DNA of 64,000 bases from Ochotona curzoniae (taxonomy: Eukaryota > Chordata > Mammalia > Lagomorpha > Ochotonidae), in assembly GCF_017591425.1 (NCBI RefSeq), contig NW_024465655.1, positions 557,501 through 621,500 on the forward strand, read 5' to 3'. Each line of letters begins with the position of its first letter. Position 1 is the stretch's first letter. A program made the position numbers and the translations under genes. The notes under the pieces were generated by a model, which saw nothing but the letters and a program-made list of their open reading frames with translations, was not told the DNA's origin and searched no databases. This document shows positions 35,164 through 43,125 of this stretch, one piece after another.

Positions 35164-35169
35164 TTTATT
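35164..35169 (-). promoter_or_regulatory. Proximal poly(A) signal candidate AATAAA of CARTPT
   Basis: Minus-strand AATAAA about 145 nt past the stop. It could give the shorter CART transcript known from rat. Another hexamer lies at 35219-35224, only 90 nt past the stop; which is used cannot be told from sequence. Confidence 0.45.
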
Positions 35170-35218
35170 TTGGTAACAGCAGGAAAAGAGCCTCTTGCCC
35201 CTAGAGGGAAATGCAAAC

Positions 35219-35224
35219 TTTATT
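35219..35224 (-). promoter_or_regulatory. Second proximal AATAAA hexamer after the CARTPT stop
   Basis: Minus-strand AATAAA 90 nt downstream of the TGA. It is unusually close to the stop for a main site, so it is listed as an alternative to 35164-35169. Confidence 0.3.
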
Positions 35225-35313
35225 TGTCGCTAAAGCCAAACTCCAGGGAGGAAGGTGTGGTCCTCTTGGGTGGTTTGGGGGTTAGGGATGGGTGCAGGTT
35301 CACGGATGCCCCC

Positions 35314-35421
35314 TCACAAGCACTTCAGGAGGAAGGAGTTGCAGGAGGTCCCTCGGGGACAGTCGCACAGCTTGCCGATCCGGGCTCCTTTCCGCACCGC
35401 ACACTGCTCGCCGGCGTCACA
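35314..35421 (-). CDS. CARTPT: CARTPT coding exon 3 (cysteine-knot CART domain and stop)
   Basis: Encodes residues 82-116, CDAGEQC to the C-terminal KCL, then TGA at 35316-35314. It carries all six cysteines of the mature peptide. The acceptor is TTTGCAG immediately before the first Cys codon. As far as I recall, the domain matches mammalian CART residue for residue, so the mature hormone should be functionally unchanged. Confidence 0.96.
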   Translation of the reverse strand, partial: CDAGEQCAVRKGARIGKLCDCPRGTSCNSFLLKCL

Positions 35422-36812
35422 CTGCAAACAGCACAGCGCGTGGTCATCAGCCGAGCAAACCCCGGACCTCACTGGGTGAGTCTCCCCCTCAAAACAACGC
35501 CTCTCGCAGGGGTCTAAGTGGAGTCATATGTGAAACACATTCCGTGATTATTGGTCCCTTCCTAATCCCCCCCACCCGTGAGTGGGGAAAAGAGGTGGTA
35601 TTTTCTAGCTTCTTGTCTTGCTCCTCCACGCGGGGGAGGGAGGCGCTCTCTTTTTTAAAGACATCAACAATATAGACTGATATTTTCTCACCACTCCTGT
35701 TTCCTGCTCTACCCCTTCCTCATCCAAACAAAAAACGGGGATGCTTAAGCAGAGTGTATCTACAGGTGCGTTGTGCCTTTTAGCCAGCACCACCCATGGT
35801 GGCCAGTCTAGACCAAAGAACTCAGATCCTACAACAGAGATCAAAAACACTGGCTGGAAGGAATCTGGGAGCAAGAAGTGAGTGCCTGCAAAGGCCTGAC
35901 TTCTGGAGGTGAGACTCGAAGCTCCTCCTTCCCGCACAGATTCCTGGCTGGCTCCCAGCACAGCTCATCCTTCCCCCACTCTCCAAAGTGGCCGTTAGGC
36001 CACCCCCTGCCCTTAGGGACCAAATGATAAAGACTGGAGGTGAAAGTAAAGGGAAACCCTCAAAATTCTGCAAACCCATAGCTTACGTCATTCCACCACC
36101 TCCTGGGGGGGAAAGTCTGAATGAAAGGTTAAGGCCAAGTGTTTCTCCTGGAAAATCATGGCAGAGCTTGACCGCGCATCCTTACCATGGGGACCTGGCC
36201 GTACTTCTTCTCGTAGATGGGAATTCGTTTACTCTTGAGCTTCTTCAATACCTCCTGCAGCGCCTCGATCTGTAATAACAACGGTCCGAAGCCCCAAGTT
36301 GCGCCCTGGCTGCCAGCCCAGCCCGGGTGCTAACTTCTGGCCCTGGTTGCCAGGAACCCAAGACCCCAGGCGTGTGCACTAGGCAGCGGGACTCAGCGGA
36401 CAGTGCTAATGTGGGAGAGATGGAAAGTCAGCGATCGCTGTCCCCGGTACTGACCGCGGGACCCGGAGCCGCGGCGGCTCCTGTTGCTCCTAGGGACAGG
36501 AATGCGCTCTGCTGAGTCCGGAGCTCCTGGACTCGCGCAGCAGCAGGTGCCCGGGCTTCGCGCTCGGCTCCCGGTGCCCTGACTCCGGGAACGGGGTGGA
36601 GGAGGAGAGGAAAAGGTGCCAAAGCAGGGACCTGGGGCTAGGGCAATACCGACCAGCTCCTTCTCGTGGGAGGCGTCCTCCACGGCGGAGTAGATGTCCA
36701 GGGCTCGGGGCTGGAGCTCCGAGTCCTCCTGGGCACCGGCGCCCAACAGAGGTAGCAGCAGCAGCAGGGCGGCGCCCAGCAGGGGCAGCAGCCGCAGGCG
36801 GGGGCTCTCCAT
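35314..36812 (-). CDS. CARTPT: CARTPT, cocaine- and amphetamine-regulated transcript prepropeptide (three coding exons)
   Basis: Precursor of the secreted CART neuropeptides, which in mammals act in hypothalamic, reward and neuroendocrine circuits to restrain feeding and modulate stress and endocrine output. Joined coding exons 36654-36812, 36186-36269 and 35314-35421 give 53+28+35 = 116 residues, the human length. Seen: a Leu-rich signal peptide, residues 1-27 ([10 protein letters not shown] then poly-Leu), with predicted cleavage before Gln28; dibasic Lys67-Arg68 and Lys74-Lys75, the convertase sites that release the two active peptides starting at Ile69 and Tyr76; and six cysteines at 82, 88, 100, 102, 108 and 115, the spacing of the CART knot (82-100, 88-108, 102-115 in human). 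Residue 69 is Ile as in rodents, where I recall Val in human. Both junctions are phase 0; introns are 384 and 764 nt, typical of this compact gene. No frameshift or lost cysteine. TATA box and CRE lie upstream. Identification rests on near-identity to the known protein. Confidence 0.98.
36186..36269 (-). CDS. CARTPT: CARTPT coding exon 2 (processing sites)
   Basis: Encodes residues 54-81, from IEALQEV to YGQVPM, including both dibasic cleavage sites. The acceptor is ATTACAG at 36276-36270 and the donor a canonical GTAAGG at 36185. A second AG acceptor 40 nt upstream (36311-36310) sits where I recall the rodent long-isoform acceptor; see findings. This is the most conserved part of the pro-region and needs no correction. 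Confidence 0.95.
36654..36812 (-). CDS. CARTPT: CARTPT coding exon 1 (signal peptide and N-terminal pro-region)
   Basis: Encodes residues 1-53, ending ASHEKEL. The ATG at 36812-36810 is the first after the TATA box, sits in a good Kozak context (A at -3, G at +4) and opens the signal peptide. The exon must end in phase 0 after CTG (36654) to join exon 2 in frame. The donor there reads GTCGGT, a poor match to GTRAGT at +3 to +5. A second GT four bases on (GTATTG) is no better and would break the frame. The frame stays open well into intron 1, but that read-through carries no CART sequence. Confidence 0.95.
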
Positions 36813-36853
36813 GGTGCTAACACTCGGCGCTGGCGGGCACCCCTTGCTCCGGC

Positions 36854-36861
36854 CTTTTATA
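36854..36861 (-). promoter_or_regulatory. CARTPT TATA box
   Basis: TATAAAAG on the minus strand, 42 nt upstream of the ATG. With the usual 25-30 nt spacing the start site falls near 36826-36832, giving a 5' UTR of only about 15-20 nt. CARTPT is known to have a TATA promoter and a very short leader. The start position is inferred. Confidence 0.85.
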
Positions 36862-36910
36862 CAGAGCTGGGGTCCGGGTGCCGGGAAGAGGGAGGGGACG
36901 AAGGAAGGAA

Positions 36911-36920
36911 GGGGGTGTGG
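36911..36920 (-). promoter_or_regulatory. CACCC/KLF-type box in the CARTPT promoter
   Basis: CCACACCCCC on the minus strand, between the TATA box and the CRE. It matches the generic KLF/Sp CACCC motif. Position suggests a proximal promoter element; there is no other evidence. Confidence 0.35.
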
Positions 36921-36966
36921 AGGAGGGCCCGGGTCAGCCGTCTGTAGGCTGCGCTCCGCCGCCGCT

Positions 36967-36974
36967 TGACGTCA
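36967..36974 (-). promoter_or_regulatory. CRE palindrome (TGACGTCA) in the CARTPT proximal promoter
   Basis: Perfect 8-bp palindromic cAMP response element, about 140 nt upstream of the predicted start site. A CREB-bound CRE at about this distance is established for rodent and human CART promoters and underlies cAMP/PKA induction. The site and spacing are seen; occupancy is inferred. Confidence 0.85.
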
Positions 36975-37130
36975 ATGCCCGCCGGGCTCCAGGCGCCCAG
37001 GAACGAGGCTCTGTCTGCAGATGGGCAGGAGCGCACTGAAACAGGACCCCGCGCCCCCAAACGCTGTCAGCCCCGCGGCCAGAGACGCTCCCCAGGGGGC
37101 CTGAGCTGAAGCCTAGGGACCAGAGGTGAG

Positions 37131-38920
37131 GGACGTGGAGCGGGAGGGTCGGAAGAAATGGAAAAAGCCTTCGGGGCACTGCGCAGGCTTGCCAGCGGCA
37201 GAAGCCACCTGGCCCTCCCTTTCAGCTTCGTCCCAGGCCTCAGGGTGGCCGCAGGGTTAGAAGAGTCAGGGGATTTGCCTCCAGAGAGCTTGGCAGGGTA
37301 GGAGAAACAAACATAAAAGGAAAAAAAAAAAAAAACCGTGGCCCTCTCCAGCCCAGGTCCCTGGACGGAATGTGTAGGATGAGGAAGAGAAAAGAGCGGA
37401 AAAAAGGAGTCTGCTTCAGCAGCAATGTGAGGAACGCATTTCCCACCCGCAGTTCCACAGCTCTCACTCCGTATTAACTAGAAAACAGTCATTTCCCTGA
37501 GCTTCTGACTTGTCTTTTTTTTTTTTTTTTTTTTTTTTGCAAAGCTGAGGTTTAACAGAACAACCTCACAGTTATCCCAAGGGTGAGATGAGAGATTGGG
37601 TATTTAAAAAGAAACTGCCCTTTGAGCTGGCCATCCCTCCCCCTTTTGAACTCTGAGCCTGCTCCGTGCAGCCTGTTGGGTGTTTCTGGGGTCAATCCAG
37701 CCGTTCCCAGAAGCCCGCCTGCCACCACTCTTGGGACCCAAGAAGCTGGTGAGAAGGAAGGTACCAGAGTCAGAGGTCAGAGATCAGAGGTGAGTCAGGT
37801 CCTCAGGCTCTCGCGCAGACATTGTGTTTTGTGTCCAGGTTAAGGTCCTGGGATTCTTCGATTCTCCTTCAGTTCTTACAAGAAAAACGATACTTTGTCA
37901 TGTAGACCTAGAAACCCACACCACGTCCATGTCCACCTGTGTCTGTGACCACACCCTCTTTCCAGCAACTACTACCTGAACCCATGCACTCTTTTGCATA
38001 CCTGTATTTCTGGACAGCTGCCCCGGCCTACTTAATGGTGACTCCTCAATCCCTACTCCACCTTCCCTTGACTTCACTTCATCTATAATTCACCCCCCTC
38101 CTCAATGTGTTTCCTCTTGAAATCTCATGAACCATTTCCCGTCGCCGTCATCTGCACCCCACCGTGTCAGGGACGCCTCCACTGGCGCCTCGCAGAGCCC
38201 TTCTTCTCCTCTAGCAGGCCAACCTCCTTCATACTCTGATGTCTTTGCACTTACTTACTGAGGTCTTCCTGCACAAAGGCTTCACAGTGCCTTGGCATTT
38301 CAATCTCGTTTCAGTGGCCGCAACTACTCCATTTGAATGATCCACCAAGAGACTGAATGTCCCACCAATTTACCGCTCAACGGGTACTGTGGGTCTCTGA
38401 GATGGTGGTTGCATCATTTTCTGGCTATTTCAATTTTTAGCTACTTCTTTGTCACCCAATGGCAGACCATTGAAGTAGTTTCTCTGCCTAACACCTTGCC
38501 TAGCTCTGCCTTTCACAGACAACTTTGGATTCTGCCAAGCAAGTTTAAATTGTGCATGCAGAGTACTTTGGCACTCATTGCAAGAATTGTCTCCAGTGAC
38601 CCTAACATCATTTTAAGTTTCAAAAGTAAACCCCAGACAGGCTGTTTGCTCATTCTCCTATGAGAATTTGAATATTCCTAGGGAAGTTCTTTTTCCCAAA
38701 TTTTGTTCTACCTGAACAGAAACAATTTTTTTCTTTTGTACTGTATCTGCTGAAAAAATAGCTTAAAATGTCAAATTATTCTAATGTTGCATGGTATGAC
38801 CATCTTTGCGGAAGGAAAAGCACCATCAGTTAAGAGGCTGAGGAAAGAATCCTTAGATGATCCTGGGATATAAGTGAGAGTCATTTACATACTGTAATGG
38901 TTTTTAAAACTTTGGCAGAA
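37131..38920. other. CARTPT 5' flank, no further gene
   Basis: Contains poly(A) at 37320-37335, poly(T) at 37516-37538 and AG-rich stretches. No repeat family or second exon recognised. CARTPT 5' regulatory DNA could lie here. Confidence 0.45.
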
Positions 38921-38926
38921 TGACTC

Positions 38927-39193
38927 TCTTTTTATTTATTTTCATTTTAATCCGAAGGGAGAGAAACAGAGAGGGATGAAGATTCCATTGGTTCCTTCAC
39001 TAGACAACAGCCAGCGTGGAGCCATTGCCAGGATCCTGCGACTTAATCTACCTGGGTGGTAGGGACCCAACGGAGTGACCATGAGCTGTCTCCCAGAGTA
39101 CAAAACGGAGCCAGAGCTCAAACCGAAGCACTCTGATAAGAGTTGGGCACACCCCAAAGGTTGTCTCCTCCACTACGCCACATGCCAGCCCCC
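38927..39193 (-). repeat. Old CSINE, antisense
   Basis: TTTTTATTTATTTTCATTT tail at left, GAGAGAAACAGAGAGG, and right end CACTACGCCACATGCCAGCCCC (head complement). Confidence 0.75.
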
Positions 39194-39199
39194 ATGATG

Positions 39200-39333
39200 A
39201 CTTTTTGAACTGTCTTTTAAGAAGTATGATACTTGCCTTCTAAAGGTGAGGACATTTCCTTGTCAAAAACAACTTATATAGGTTACAATGAGAGATGTTC
39301 TACCAACTTTAAGCAGGCCTTGTTAGGAGGATG

Positions 39334-39392
<59 letters not shown>

Positions 39393-39989
39393 TGATTATA
39401 AATGTCTCCACTAAGGCAGAAAACCCTACCTTTGATTTGGATAGCATCTCCTTTCACCCGAGTTAGCGAAGCAGTGACCAGATGTTTCCAGGCAGATGTG
39501 CTATGGGCAAAGTTCTCCGTTACCTCTTTTAGACTAGGACTCCAGTTCTGCCTGTGAGATCACTCCAGTAGAGAGATCTCATCAACAGAGAGAGGGAAAA
39601 AACACCAGTGCCAGTAAGATAACTTCTAAAATGCTGCTGAGAAGAAAATCGAAAAAGCTGAGAAAACCTCTTCTTATTCATGCCTATTTCTTGGAGTTCT
39701 CAAACTTTCACTATAAAAATAGCCCAATTCTCTGTTTATGACTTGGCAAGAGAACATGGTGTAACCTGCTTTTGGTTGGGGGAGGAAAAAGACCTAAGAT
39801 ATTAAGTGCGGGGTCATGGCAGAATTAGCCACTAAAATATTTTCTCAAACATCCTGAGTTTCTCTCTTCCTTCTTACTTCACTCTGAATACTTTGTCTTT
39901 CTTCTATAGCCTTTTAGGTTATCATGTTCAAATGCAGGTCTCTTTATTATTCATTAACGCCCTCTTCATTCACCTTCCCCAGCAAAAAT
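39200..39989. other. Unique intergenic sequence with a GATA microsatellite
   Basis: No gene recognised. Holds the tetranucleotide array listed separately. Confidence 0.5.
39333..39391. repeat. (GATA)n microsatellite, ~14-15 units
   Basis: Uninterrupted GATA/ATAG run. Likely length-polymorphic. Confidence 0.97.
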
Positions 39990-40228
39990 ATTTTTAAAAA
40001 GATTTATTTTATTTATCTGAAAGGAAAAGAGAGATGGGAGAGAGAGGGAGAGACTGAATCACCCAATGATTCACTTTCCAAATGGTTGCAATGGCCCAGG
40101 CTGGTTCATTCTGAAACCAAGAGCCCAGAACTCAATCCAAGTTTTATATATGAGTGATACAGACTAAGTCACTGGGCTATCCTCTAGGGCTCTCCCAGGT
40201 ACATTAGCAGGCAGCTGGATCCGAATTG
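39990..40228 (-). repeat. Old CSINE, antisense (left part)
   Basis: Starts TTTTTAAAAAGATTTATTTT; after a younger insertion its remaining 5' part appears at 40633-40680 (ends CGCCAGCCCC). Confidence 0.7.
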
Positions 40229-40238
40229 GAGCAGCCAG

Positions 40239-40564
40239 GACCTGGTGCAATGGCTCAATTGGCTCATCTTCCCCTGCAAGTGCCAGAATCCTATAGGACT
40301 GCCAGTTCATGTTCCAGCTGTTCTGCGTTTCCCATCCAGCCCCTTACTTATGGCCTGGAAAAGTAGCAGTGGATGGTCAAAGCCTTGGGATCCTGAACAC
40401 ACATGGCAGGCCCAGAAAAAAAGCTTTGGGCCCTTGGCTCCCAGCTCAACTTTGGCCATTGCAAACATTTTGGGAATGATCCAATGGATGGAAGATCTTT
40501 CTCTCTGTCTCTCCTTTTCTGTAAACCTCCCTTTCCAATAAAATAACTAAATCTTTAAAAAGTA
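40239..40564 (+). repeat. CSINE inserted in an older antisense CSINE, target duplication
   Basis: GACCTGGTGCAATGGC head to AATAACTAAATCTTTAAAAAGTA tail. Flanked by GAGCAGCCAG at 40229-40238 and 40565-40574. Confidence 0.88.
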
Positions 40565-40575
40565 GAGCAGCCAGT

Positions 40576-40632
40576 GGGCCCGGCGCGGTGGCGCAAGTGG
40601 TTAAAGGTCCTCGCCTTGTACGCCCGGGATCC
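40576..40632 (+). repeat. 57-bp head fragment of a young CSINE
   Basis: GGGCCCGGCGCGGTGGCGCA... to CCCGGGATCC matches the consensus head almost perfectly but stops before the B box, with no tail. It follows the duplication above with one base between. Confidence 0.85.
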
Positions 40633-40680
40633 TCACATTACAAGCAGGGTCTTAGCCCATTGTATCACAACGCCAGCCCC
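40633..40680 (-). repeat. Old CSINE, antisense (right part)
   Basis: TCACATTACAAGCAGGGTC to CGCCAGCCCC: the head complement of the element begun at 39990. Confidence 0.65.
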
Positions 40681-41675
40681 TCCAGAAAAGTTTTAGTCAA
40701 ACAGTGAAATTTTCTCAATGTCCATGACTTCAGTGTTAGTGTTGAAGCCTGTTCCTCTTTACTTGTGCTAGCTGCATTTCTCTCCAAGTTCAACAGTACC
40801 CTGCTGACGTCTGCAGTCTCTTAGGCGGTTCCCTTTTCATTCTAGGTTATCTACTCTACACCTTCCTGCCCCAGAGGAGAGAGAAAATTCCACCCTCACT
40901 CATCTGCACACTGCCTTTCAGCTCGGAGCCTTCTGAAAGAAGAGGTGTTCCCTGTGTTCTAGTGAGACACCTTTATTACCATCTGGAAGAAAATAATGTT
41001 CACCCAAGGGAGGCTTAAAGTTAGTTGAATTGGAGGCACTGGGGGCACAGTAAGAAGAGGCTTGCACATCGCAGTCAGCCTCCAGAGAACACAACTGCGG
41101 AAAATGAGGGAAGCACTCTGCTCACCTTTTACAGTTTCAAACTAAAGGATTTTCACTCTAAACACTCTGCCAGGTGCCCCTGTGTTCCCAGCACCACTAT
41201 AAGGACTGCCGCCACGTCCAGACCCCTCTTGCCCTTGAGGACCTTGGGGTCTGGGTGTATCCCCAAACTCCCATCAGGTGAGGGTTTTGAGAGAAAAGTC
41301 AGAGCTTACCTCCCTCTAGGGTGGAGGGAACTTTATGGACAAGACCTTAGGATGAACTCTTGGGTCTTAAAGTGTGAGTACAATTTCATAAATAACAAAT
41401 GACCCGCTTTACTGCAAGTAGGCATTCAAGTGACGTCACGGTGGCAGGACTTCTCGGGGAGCACCAGGTGCAGTGGGTTGCCGGAGAGCTGGGTCCATCC
41501 AAGGAAATGTGACAGCTTGGCAGGTGCAAAGGGAAAGGCCTTGGAAGGAAACAGCCAGCTGCAAACGTGGATCCAGTGTGCAGCATCCAGCAGCATCAAT
41601 GAACCCAAAGCATTTTTTTAAAATGCTGATTTAAAACGCAAGTCTTTTGGCTTAAGAAGTCAAGTCGAAAGAAAG
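40681..41675. other. Unique intergenic sequence
   Basis: No gene or repeat recognised. Confidence 0.5.
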
Positions 41676-41958
41676 TGGCCCCTGTGGCGCTTCAGCTTAG
41701 CAGCATCCCACATGGGTGCTGATCCAAGTCCCAGATGCTCTGCTAATGCACCTGGGACAGCAATAGAGGATAGCTCAAGAGCGTGAGCCCCTGCATCCAT
41801 GTTGAGGATCAGAAAAAACCTCCTGACTTGCATCTCAGCTCTGGCCACTGCGGCCATTTGGAGGGTAAACAAGCTGACGGAACATCCTAGCTCTCTATCA
41901 TCTATCTTTCTATTTTTCATCTTTCTCTCTGTAACTGCCTTTCCAATGAAAATGCACA
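41676..41958 (+). repeat. Old CSINE
   Basis: GTGGCCCCTGTGGCGC head to CCAATGAAAATGCAC tail; CT-rich block partly replaced by ATCTATC units. Followed by poly(G) (41963-41977). Confidence 0.75.
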
Positions 41959-42784
41959 AAAGGGCGGGGGGGGGGGGTGGCTCCTGTCAAATACAGGAAG
42001 GCATCTCCGGCCAAGAGATGCTGGTCTGAAGACAAGGAAACCTTTCTTTGGGCCCAGCACAGCGCCCCCTGTTGGAATGCAGCGGCAGGAGCGGCAGACC
42101 TAAACTATGCTTCTAACACCTGGCCAGCCTGTCCTCTCAAACATCCCTGCACTCAGACCTCCTCAGTTCAGAGCAAGCGTGGAATTAGCACTGAAACAGT
42201 CAAGTGCAAAGCTAACTGACCTCATGGAAATCCACCTTGAATCCTTGCAAGGCCTACAGATGCAATTTAATTTCTCATCATGAGGTCAAACTTTCTGCTG
42301 ATACGATCCTGGCCACACTTCCTATCCCAGTATCCTCCACTCCCAGGCAGTCCCATCGGATCTCTCACAAGAAACACCCTACTTATTTCTTAGTTTCGCA
42401 TTGAATTAGAGGAGAGTCCAGGTCATGCTGGTGTACAGCTGCCAACGCTAAAGCCATTGGTTTTGTTCTGGAAGGGAGAGAAATGTTCTAGATAGTCTAG
42501 AGCAGCCACGCAAATGCTTTGGCTCCTAATTTATACTTCACTTTTGCTTCAAACTCAGCACAAATGAGTCACATATTTCCCCTAGAGTAAAAGGCACTAA
42601 GACAGACAGTACTATTGTGTGCCCAGTGCACGACTACTAGAACAGGTTGGCAACCTTTTGTCCATACCCTGCCCTGGGCTTCCAACATCCTCATCACACC
42701 TTGAGCATCCACAAACCTCGTGCTTCGAGACACAGCCCACCAAAAAACCTTGCAGATGCCTGCCGCCTCACACCACCTACCCTG
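41959..42784. other. Unique intergenic sequence
   Basis: A poly(G) run GCGGGGGGGGGGG near 41964 and otherwise unremarkable sequence; no gene. Confidence 0.45.
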
Positions 42785-42799
42785 CCTTGCCATCATTTT

Positions 42800-43110
42800 T
42801 TTTTAAAAGATTTATTTTATTATTTTTTTTTATTGGAACAGCGGATATACAGAGAGGAGAGACAGAGAGGAAGATCTTCCGTCCGATGATTCACTCCCCA
42901 AGTGAGCACAACGGCCGATGCTATGCCAATCCGAAGCCAGGAGCCTCTTCCGGGTCTCCCACGCGGGTGCAGGGTCCCAAAGCCCTGGGCCGTCCTCGAC
43001 TGCTTTCCCGGGCCACAGGCAGGGAGCTGGATGGGAAGCAGGGCTGCCGGGATTAGAACCGGCACCCATATGGGATCCCGGGCGTGCAAGACGAGGACCT
43101 TAACCGGGCC
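42800..43110 (-). repeat. Young CSINE with head deletion, 15-bp target duplication
   Basis: Near-consensus minus-strand copy with CCTTGCCATCATTTT at 42785-42799 and 43111-43125. At the head, 43100-43110 reads TTAACCGGGCC where the copy at 14598 has a ~19-bp longer stretch (CCACTTGCACCACCGCGCC). The tRNA-like 5' end is thus deleted. Confidence 0.95.
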
Positions 43111-43125
43111 CCTTGCCATCATTTT

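Larger units (their letters stand above)
34850..35313 (-). other. CARTPT: CARTPT 3' UTR region (predicted)
   Basis: From the stop codon to just past the distal AATAAA at 34893. Repeat-free, as expected of exon sequence. The true end is unknown. Confidence 0.6.
36440..37130. promoter_or_regulatory. CpG-rich block over CARTPT exon 1 and promoter
   Basis: CpG dinucleotides and G+C are visibly enriched from intron 1 through exon 1 to just past the CRE, in contrast to the CpG-poor flanks. This looks like a promoter CpG island. Limits were judged by eye; no observed/expected ratio was calculated. Confidence 0.6.

Noticed and set aside
36393..36653. Open frame continuing from CARTPT exon 1 into intron 1, giving a longer C-terminus.
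   Set aside because: CART residues continue precisely in exon 2 after the phase-0 donor; the read-through part is Arg/Ser-rich intron translation.
37320..37340. Poly(A) run upstream of CARTPT as the tail of a processed pseudogene.
   Set aside because: No preceding coding-like sequence or flanking target duplication was seen.
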